Positions 56,762 to 64,000 of a stretch of 64,000 nt of DNA are shown piece after piece. This DNA is from Owenia fusiformis. Lineage: Eukaryota > Annelida > Polychaeta > Sabellida > Oweniidae. The stretch lies in contig CAIIXF020000004.1 of the NCBI GenBank assembly GCA_903813345.2, positions 30,071,985 to 30,135,984 of the forward strand, in the 5' to 3' direction. Both the position numbers and the translations under genes were made by a program. The notes under the pieces are model-generated. The model saw only the letters and a list, made by a program, of their open reading frames with translations, was not told where the DNA came from and did not search any database. The first letter of the stretch is position 1. Each line of letters opens with the position of its first letter.

Positions 56762-57676
56762 CAGGGTGTTCAAAAAAAGACGCAACCCAAAGAAATCGCT
56801 ATATCTTGGAAAATACTAATCCAACTATGTTCATATTTTCAGGAAAGAAAGAAGAGACTGTGTGTGTATAGCCCCTGTTGTTAGTTAGTTGTAAAACATG
56901 ATATCTTGGACACTTGCTCAAAAGACAGTTGTACTAGCAAAATACGAAAAACGTGAATGGAAAATCACTATATCTTGGAAAATACTAATTCAATTATGTT
57001 TATTTTTTCAGGAAAAGAAAGAAGAGACTGTGTTTGTATAGCTTCTGTTGTTAGTAATTTGTAAAACATGATGCCTTGGACACTTGCTCAAATGACAGTT
57101 GTACTAGGAAAATATGAAAATGCAGTCAGAGGTGACTGCCACGGCAATAAAACCAAATAACCTTCTAACCATGGTGTTTTGGCACTTCAGATTTGGCACA
57201 AATTATTTTCATTCAATGTGTGGTGAATTTGTGGAGTTTCATTAAAATCACTCCAGGGACTACAGTCATGGTCAAAATGGCTCCTTAAGTCTCCCTGAAT
57301 CAGGGCGTTTGACTGCGATTTGAAAGCATTTCAACCATAACTGTAAAGTCCCTGAAGTGATTTTAATTTTACTCTACAGATTTACCATACAGTGAATGAA
57401 GATGATTTGTGCCAAATTTGGAGAGCCAAAACACTATGGTTAGGAAGTTATTTATAAAAGTTTTTTGCGGTTGCAGTCACCCCTGACTGCATTTTTCATA
57501 TTTTCCTAGTACAAATGTCTTTTGAGCAGGTGTCCAAGGCATCATGTTTTACAACTACCATTTACAGGAGCTGTTCATACACAGTCTTTTCTTTATTTCC
57601 TGAAATATGAACATAATTGAACCAGTATTTTTCAAGATATAGCGATTTCTTCGGGTTGCGTTTTTTTTGAACACTG
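56762..57676. mobile_element. Palindromic mariner-type element, TA-flanked
   Basis: 915 bp with ends CAGGGTGTTCAAAAAAAGAC and (inverted) CAGTGTTCAAAAAAAACGC, TA on both sides. The inverted similarity runs almost to the centre (GCAGTCAGAGGTGACTGC against GCAGTCACCCCTGACTGC), so the whole unit can fold. An internal direct repeat of about 180 bp is at 56795-57110. No transposase. It lies in the intron before exon 3 of pogo copy C2. Confidence 0.75.
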
Positions 57677-57679
57677 TAC

Positions 57680-58360
57680 ATAGTTTGACATACATTTAAA
57701 AAATATTGATTTATTTGACATTTAAAATTTAAATTGTTTCTACTTTCCAGGTTGGCCCTTTGTGTTTTATTTTACTACTACTGGGGGGGGTAGGTTTTTC
57801 GAACAGAATGCGTGACATACACGTAATTCGCGTGAAAAGTCCGAACGAAATGACTACGTTTTTTTTCGGCGTTCGTACTTTTGCTGTGTAGATGAACTTT
57901 TTTAGAAATTTTTCTACTGGTACATTAACAATAAATGAATAATTCTAATTCTAATCAATTAAGGATTCACATTTTATGATTAAAAACATAATATTCTTGT
58001 TAAATTTCTTAACTACCTTTAAATGTTGTCCTTGCACTATATTAGTAAGTCCAGTGTATGCTTACCTTATTTTAACTTACGGTATGGGGACACTGCTAAA
58101 CTACTCACACTTGTATGTCCCAAGCAACCAATTTTAGTCTTCAAATTATATTAATCATCTGAATATGAATGTTGCATCATTAAATCCTCATAATTGGTCC
58201 TTTGGAATAAGGGAAATATGTTTTTTACATATATTCTTATTTTCATATTTTTCGTAAAGCAGCCCCATACTGTTCGAGTACAGATGATCATGGGCCTGTA
58301 AAATGGGAACAAAAATTAATCAATACGAAAGAATAAACTAATGACCAGGCTTAAAAGTTG
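57680..58360. other. Intron of pogo copy C2; nothing else seen
   Basis: No ORF or repeat supported. A G8 run is at 57784-57791. Confidence 0.35.
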
Positions 58361-58679
58361 ATAGACAGTTATCCGTGTTGCACTGGCACTTTGGCACTGA
58401 TCATTGGCGGCATCTTGTCGCCATGTGCATTGACTCTTCCGAGAACAGACACAGATTCATGACTATTGCCAACTCTGGCCTGCAGTGCCCTACTTCCTGT
58501 ATAATAATCACAAAATGGGAAGAAGTAAGATTTAGGTATTAACAATTGAAGTCAAGTAATCTGAAATATAAAAGACATATTTTTGGGGTACACAGCTATA
58601 CTAATCTATTTTTAGTGTTAAAACTCATATTGCAATATTAAATAATTTCTACATTTAGGAAATCACAATATAAATGAAT

Positions 58680-58870
58680 AAATAAGAGGCCGTTCGCAAA
58701 GTTACGAAAGGATCAGAGGTGGTATTTAATCTACGAACGAAAACAGGCATGACGTCACTATTTTCGTAAATTTACGAATCATTCGTAACTTACGAAATCT
58801 TACGAAAATGCATCTTTGTTAAATTCGCAAATTAAACAATGGTTAAAAAAAAAAAAAACATTTAGGAAGT
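58680..58870. repeat. TACGAA-rich short inverted repeats
   Basis: Several CGTAA/TTACG pairs, including TTCGTAAATTTACGAA and TTCGTAACTTACGAA, followed by an A12 run. May be a decayed MITE in a pogo intron; similar AATTCGCG/ACGAAATGACTACG sequence is at 57810-57870. Confidence 0.3.
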
Positions 58871-59094
58871 AGTAACTTTAGTGATTCTAGACATGGCAGA
58901 CAAGCTTAGTACTGTAGTAAGGTATCTGAAAAGAAACAATGTATGAATTTGTTTATCATTTATTTATACCTCTTTGAGCTATAACCTTTACAAGTTTGTG
59001 CTGAAGCATAAGCTCCTTCTCATCTAGATTCCAGATTACTCTATCCGTTAGATTATTTTGGATTATTTTCAGATTTGCAAAGTAGTCTCTCATT

Positions 59095-59160
59095 TGTCGC
59101 TCTATTTGTCACTCTATTTGTCGCTCTATTTGCCGCTCTATTTGCCGCTCTATTTGCAGT
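59095..59160 (-). repeat. In-frame 12-bp expansion in pogo copy C2 exon 1
   Basis: About five to six copies of ATTTGYCGCTCT. On the minus strand each unit is four codons (N-R-A-A/T). Copy C1 has a single unit at this place (34694-34716), so the expansion is specific to C2. It replaces part of the segment that reads AISNEAMRHYFANL in C1. Confidence 0.7.
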
Positions 59161-59397
59161 TAGGGCCTCTGGTCTTCTGATTGTGTCTTTTAAAACCATT
59201 GAACCAATCCTGTTTAGATTTTATATAAAATAATTTACCAAACATTTTTCAGACATTTTTTTTTTTTTTTTTTTTTTACTTTGGCTTATATCTATATTGT
59301 TTAATTTCGAGAACACTTGATGTTATATTTTTTAGATTAAACAGGTATCTAATAAAAAATTAGTCCAGTTTTGCTATTTTTTATGTGTTGCAATGCT

Positions 59398-59467
59398 GTC
59401 TCTTGTTGGACTTGAACCAACACCTTTCATCCAGTTACGGTTGAATATGCTACCAATTACACTAAAG
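59398..59467 (-). ncRNA. tRNA-like sequence, pogo copy C2 (eroded)
   Basis: Sister of 34963-35035. T-arm GTTGG-TTCAAGT-CCAAC and B box are intact, and the A box TAGTGTAATTGG has one extra T. The 5' acceptor strand has lost two T and changed one base (GGCCTTTAG against GGTCTTTTTAG), so the stem no longer pairs. It lies upstream of the first catalytic exon. Confidence 0.55.
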
Positions 59468-59610
59468 GCCTGATATTTACAACTCTAAATAAAAATAACA
59501 AAACTGTGACACCAATTGAAATTTTAAGCAGCAAGTTGAAATCAGAAAACACCATTAAAAATGCAGAAATGTGTATCATATTTCGGGCATTAACGATGAG
59601 TGAAAAATTA

Positions 59611-60400
59611 CAGAATTCAATGAATTTTGAGAAGGATGTAATGTAGTTTTGTATAGTCTGTGCTTTGATATTTTTGTCTGTTTGTAGGTGATCTAAATAA
59701 TTTGGTATGACATGAAAGGTTTCCTCCTGGCAAAGTGATTTTATATCAATTTTTTTATATCTTTAGTGATGTAATCAAGTGTCATCGTGACTTGAGACGT
59801 TATTTTCCTTGTAGAATTCACTGTCTCACGCCCTCCTTTTAAAGTAATGAGCCATGTCCTTGAATTTCTTGACAATTTGGGTTATTTCTTTTCTGACAGA
59901 GCTATTGTGAACTCACAGGTGGCTGTCTCTTTGTGATAGATATTATGGAAACATTTCTTGTAATTAAATTTTGGTAGATTTCTGAGTCTTTTTGACATTT
60001 GTGGTATGTTGACAAATGCTTGTCTACTCTTGTGATAATTCAGGAGCACCATTTGACAGGGCATTCTTTAAAATACCTGATATCTCTGTTGCTCCTCTTC
60101 TCATTCTTTCGCTGAAACAAATTGTCATTTTCAAATGTATGTTTAAATTCTTCTATGTGCTTTTGGTGGTAATGTCTCTTTAAACTAGTCCTAAACTCCC
60201 CTTATTTTGGGCATTGTTTTGGAAATTTTTCGTTAATTATTGTTCATTACTAAAGACATCACTTCAGAGATCTTTTTCTTCTTCACGGGGACCTGAAATG
60301 ACAGTGGTATACATATCGTTTATTATCCCAATGCAAGACTTCGTTGTTAAGAATATGTTTCAGAGTGAACTACACATGGGCTTTCAAATGAATCCATCAA
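59611..60400 (-). pseudogene. Degenerate finger-like ORF, copy 2
   Basis: Parallel to 35573-36290 with about the same order of segments (HKSRQAFVNIPQMSKRLRN in one frame). The 3' part occurs a third time at 60853-61040. Frames are broken; no function assigned. Confidence 0.35.
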
Positions 60401-61230
60401 ATGGTTTGTAAGATTTGGGATTTTTCATTTTTTTGGGATGTTTTGTTACAATGCAGAACAGAAAAAATATAAGCTAGGCTACTGAATGGTTTCATTTTGA
60501 AAACAGAAAAGTACTATAGTAATATGATATGTACTTACTCTTGTTTTGTTAGATACATGATTGATCTTTGTTCGTAACATTTTTTAAAGACAAGAATGCA
60601 TCCTTTTTAAATAGATCTTTGTCATGGAAGACTGTATTATCTTTTCTACTGTTGGTGTTTTTGTTGAGTCCAATATTGTGCAGAAATTCTGGACATCTTT
60701 TTGTAGTTCTTTTCTCAACTTCCAAGACCAATAGTTTCATATTGTGCAAAGAATAAGTTATTTAAAGAATGTCACTCTACTTTAATTAACATTGTTAAAT
60801 GTTTTCATTAAATCAATCATTCTTACAGTGAAACACTTGTAACTTATTTACAGAATTCAACGAATTTCGAGAAGGATATAATGTAACTTCAAATAGTCTG
60901 TGCTTTGATATTTTTGTCTGTTTGTAGGTGATCTAAATAATTTGGTATGACATGAAAGGTTTCCTTCTTGCAAAGTAATTTAATATCAATTTTTTGATCT
61001 TTAGTGATGTAATCAAGTGTCATCGTGACTTGAGACGTTGCAACTATGGCTAGATGTTGCCATGTACAGCTCTCAGATCCTCACCAAAGGTCTTCCAGAA
61101 CCTATCCTTAATATATTTTGTGTTCTCCTTAATGAAAGATCCTCTTACTATATCCTTGTCTTTCAAGGCCCTGTCTACCAGGAGCCTCGACTCTTGTGGG
61201 GTAAAATTAGGTGCCCTGGAAGGCTAAAAA
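60401..61230. other. No intact gene; third partial copy of the finger-like repeat
   Basis: 60853-61040 matches 59611-59800 and 35573-35760. The minus-strand frame at 60549-60749 ends near a GTAAGT but contains stops in the alternatives; not called. 61046-61080 matches 47494-47525. Confidence 0.4.
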
Positions 61231-62712
61231 TAACTAGATTTTGGAAATTGAACAAAGTTCAATTTCAGACTCCAGATCTAGACTTTTTTTTAGCCGAGTC
61301 ATCCAGAATAAGCCGAGTCATCCAGAATAAGCTGAGTCATCTAGAAAGAGATGGATAAATAAAATAGGAAGGTAGGATAGGATAGAATAGGAAAGAACGA
61401 AAGAATAGAATAAGAAAGAAGGATAGGATAGAATAGAATAGGAAGAAAGGATAGGATAGGATAGGATAGGAAGGAAAAGATATGAAGGAAGGATAGATAG
61501 GAAGGATAGGGTAGGATGAGATAGGAAGGATGGATGAATTTTTCAATATTTTCTTCTCTACTTTTGACTTTCTATCAGGATACCATCAGATCGATTTTTC
61601 TCGAAATTTCAAAACGCTATCCCTTCCGAACCGGAAGTTGGATCGAAATTTGGTTTTCAGATACGGATTCCTGACAAAATTCTACCCCTAATTCATAACT
61701 CATACGTTAAATTTGGAGATTTTTTATTTTGACCTACTTTTCGGACACGCCATAACTTCCGAACCGGAAGTCGGATTGAAATTTGGTTTGCAGATTCGGA
61801 TTCCTGACAGAATTCTACCCTTAATTCATAACTCATATATTCAATTTGGAGAACTTTTTATTTTGACCTACTTTTCGGACACCATATCTCAAAAGTGGGT
61901 CAAAATACTTTCTGACGGCAAAAGGCTAACACTATTAGCATATTCTTGGCTACATGTATACAGAATTTCGAAGAATATAATTAAAGTGTAGTGTCAGAAT
62001 CGAAAAAATAAGGAAAACCTATATATTTGACCTAGATTTTGACCTAGGCATTTCGGTGTCCAAATTGTGAAGCTAGATGGCTTTTGAGGTCCCCTTCTTT
62101 TAAAGGCTTTGATAATATGAAGCTGAACTCAGTCTATATTCCGTATTTTTCACTTCAAAAAAATATTTTTTCCCATTGACTTAACATGGGCACCAAATTT
62201 AGCGATTTTTGAGTTTTCAAAACGCCATAACTTCCGAACTGGAAGTCAGATCCAAATTTCGTTTTCAGATTCGGAATTCTGAGAAAATTTCCTATAAGAC
62301 TGATATCCTGGACATTTGATTCGGAGAACTTTGTTTTGGACCTCGTTTTCGGACACTGATATCTCGAAATTGGTTTGAGATATCAAAAAACTAAATCGAC
62401 CCTAGGTTTCCTACTTTTTTATAAGGAACACAATGAAAAAAAACCGGATCAAAAATATTGAAGGACGACCGAGAAAATCGAAAAAAGTGACAAAGTACTG
62501 GATTTGACCTAGTTCTTGACCTTTGACCTAGATAAAAATTTGACCCAATTTCCGAGGAACTAGATTCTGAACCTAAATTGACCAAATGACTGACTTTACT
62601 GAAAACCTTATGGTTATTGAGAAAACTGGGTTAGAATAATAATAATAATAAGAATAATAAGAATAAGAAAACTGACGAAAACAATAGACTCCAGATTTCA
62701 TCTGGAGTCTAA
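61231..62712 (+). mobile_element. Helitron-like element, TAACTAGAC family, copy 3
   Basis: 5' end TAACTAGATTTTGGAA, hairpin TTGAAC-AAAG-TTCAA, GACTCCAGATC. 3' end: GACTCCAGAT-TTC-ATCTGGAGTC hairpin, CTAA, then T. Inside: AAGCCGAGTCATCCAGAAT repeats, a GGATAGGAAG simple-sequence tract (61360-61530), three CCGAACCGGAAGT blocks, and an inverted DR1 (TGACCTTTGACCT) at about 62518. No coding frame. Confidence 0.6.
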
Positions 62713-62875
62713 TAACAGATATATTCTGGTCAGACTGTATACACAAGTATATATTAGGAAGTCTACTACATGTTTACCCCGTATCTAGTAATATGTAATG
62801 TAAACAGAGTTGTTATAATTTTTATTGCATCAATGTAATAATTAAAATTCATTATAGCTTTATATATTTATTGTA

Positions 62876-63868
62876 CAGGGTGTCCAAAAAAAACAGGACC
62901 GTAAGAAAGTTGAATAACTTGGTCAATTTTGCATATTTTGTCTTGAAATTTCAAAATTATTTAGTTCAATCAATATGAATTTAGTTTTGAAGGTTTGATA
63001 ATAATCTATTAATTGAGTCAAAAACTACAGCTCCTTACAAAACATGCCCCAAATGTGCACCTCTCCTCTCTATGCACAATTCAATCCGGCGAACAAAGTT
63101 GTTGATGATCCTCCTATACACATGTCTTTCTGAATGGACAAGTTTGTTCCAAGAACAATTGCTACTGGGGCTTACATCCTCCTGATGAAGTGTTACAGCA
63201 TCCATTGCATTCTGAACAATGCACTTCCTGGGTGGCAATGAGGAAACATGGAATCATCTGTCCTTTTTGGTTCGAATGTGACTGGGGACGTGCAATCATC
63301 ATGAACAAGGACCAGTAAGTTCTCACTAAGTTTTGTAGGACACTAAGTACCAGAAGGGACATCTAATAAGGAGATAAGCAGTTGTTTCAACAAGCCAATA
63401 CCACCCCAACACTGCAAATGATATGCTGAAATGGTTTAGGCAATGCTTTCGTGGTCAGCTCATCAGTTGCAGAACGCAAACCATGGGCAGCTCCTTCGCC
63501 AGATCTAAATCCCCCAAATTTTTATCTTTGAGGATTTCTCAAAGCCAATGTGTATACTGACAGGCCCCTAACAATCTTAAGAGGGCAATAACTACCCCAA
63601 TATTTACCATCCACATTAATGTGTATAGGTCAGGGTCATTAACCACTTTGTTCGCAGGATTCGTTTGTGCATAGAGAGGAGAAGTGCCCAATTTGAGCAT
63701 GTTTTGTAAAGTACTGTAGTTTTTGACATAATAAACAGATTACCGTCAAACTTCCAGAACAAAATTCACATTGAATGAACTAAATGATTCTAAAATTTCA
63801 AGGCAAAATATGCAACATTGACAGAGTTATTCAACTTTCTTACGGTCCTGTTTTTTTTGGACACCCTG
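62876..63868. mobile_element. Mariner derivative made of two opposed 3' halves
   Basis: 993 bp, TA on both sides, ends CAGGGTGTCCAAAAAAAACA. The arms are similar for about 245 bp. On the minus strand of the left half the frame ends NNFVRRIELCIERR...HVL-stop (63110-63035), preceded by LPPRKCIVQNAMDAVTL. On the plus strand of the right half are PWAAPSPDLNPPNFYL (about 63483) and NHFVRRIRLCIERR...HVL-stop (about 63641-63706). Both halves are therefore transposase C-termini pointing outward. SPDLNP marks the third catalytic acid. N-terminal and central parts are absent. Confidence 0.8.
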
Positions 63869-63870
63869 TA

Positions 63871-64000
63871 TGTTGGTTCTTCATTGATTTTTCACCCATA
63901 GCTTCTCCTTTAGGCTTTGATTGTTCATGGTCAAAGCCATTGTCAGACTTATTTCAAAAACCTTGCCAGCTGATCTACCCTTGATTGACCCTCATTTTTC
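63871..64000. other. Window end; nothing seen
   Basis: Short flank beyond the mariner derivative with no supported feature. Confidence 0.4.

Larger units (their letters stand above)
55528..59209 (-). mobile_element. Pogo-like transposase, copy C2, three catalytic exons
   Basis: Exon 59209-58970 has the first catalytic Asp region (a relative of VIWNLDEKG in C1) and ends in AGA-G; exon 58496-58365 continues exactly in phase (GSRALQARVGNSHESVSVLG...KMPPMIS). Exon 56736-55528 has EDAPNGTVFPYTEKTF, then the second Asp in LLLLDSHCYHETLDL, and in a shifted frame the third in THLVQPLDKS, then FCKLFKEAWVEAMTCAKIRA and GFRTTGICSFNP. The family's LPPH segment between the second and third Asp is deleted. 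A 346-bp part of exon 3 is duplicated in tandem. Exon 1 contains a 12-bp codon expansion. A mariner-like element sits in the intron before exon 3. The helix-turn-helix exon present in C1 is missing here. Confidence 0.8.

Overview
This window looks like AT-rich, repeat-laden genomic DNA from an animal, most likely an invertebrate. The evidence is spliced exons with GT/AG borders, TATA/CCAAT and YY1-type promoter motifs, CpG-containing start regions, LINE fragments with target-site duplications, and DNA transposons of the pogo/Tigger, Tc1/mariner, Crypton-like and Helitron-like kinds. No bacterial operon, CRISPR array or rRNA is visible. I cannot name the species from sequence alone.

Layout. 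0-2.7 kb: two elements built on a 135-bp tandem repeat with Helentron-like ends. 2.8-5.2 kb: three exons of an unrecognised minus-strand gene and its promoter. 5.2-8.7 kb: a foldback element, an orphan plus-strand first exon and unannotated DNA. 8.7-9.7 kb: a zinc-finger-type ORF. 11.0-13.7 kb: the best preserved pogo-like transposase (copy A). 14.2-15.6 kb: a 162-bp repeat array split by an insertion. 16.1-20.0 kb: a tandem segmental duplication carrying the 5' exon of pogo copy B and 3' exons of the next gene. 20.0-23.1 kb: a minus-strand gene joining a homeodomain-like domain to an HMG box, with one nonsense codon and a LINE in an intron. 23.8-28.9 kb: a Crypton-like tyrosine recombinase with repeated exons, split by a Helitron-like element. 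29-34.5 kb: a TIR element, then gene-poor DNA. 34.5-36.3 kb: pogo copy C1. 36.4-53 kb: a patchwork of mariner, Tc1, Helitron-like and foldback repeats with one signal-peptide-like first exon at 39.1 kb. 53-53.7 kb: a LINE 3' end. 54.6-55.2 kb: a RecQ-type helicase fragment. 55.5-59.5 kb: pogo copy C2. 61.2-63.9 kb: another Helitron-like element and a palindromic mariner derivative.

Most coding DNA here belongs to transposons, and nearly all of it is broken by frameshifts, stops or nested insertions. The most unusual signal is a tRNA-like sequence in the interval between the helix-turn-helix exon and the first catalytic exon of the pogo-like copies. It is seen at five loci, three of them with a complete 7-bp acceptor stem, and the two families keep that pairing with different bases. 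The second is a set of Helitron-like elements with different interiors but the same 5' terminus and the same 3' hairpin-CTAA ending. The coordinates of splice sites were read by eye and none is backed by transcripts.
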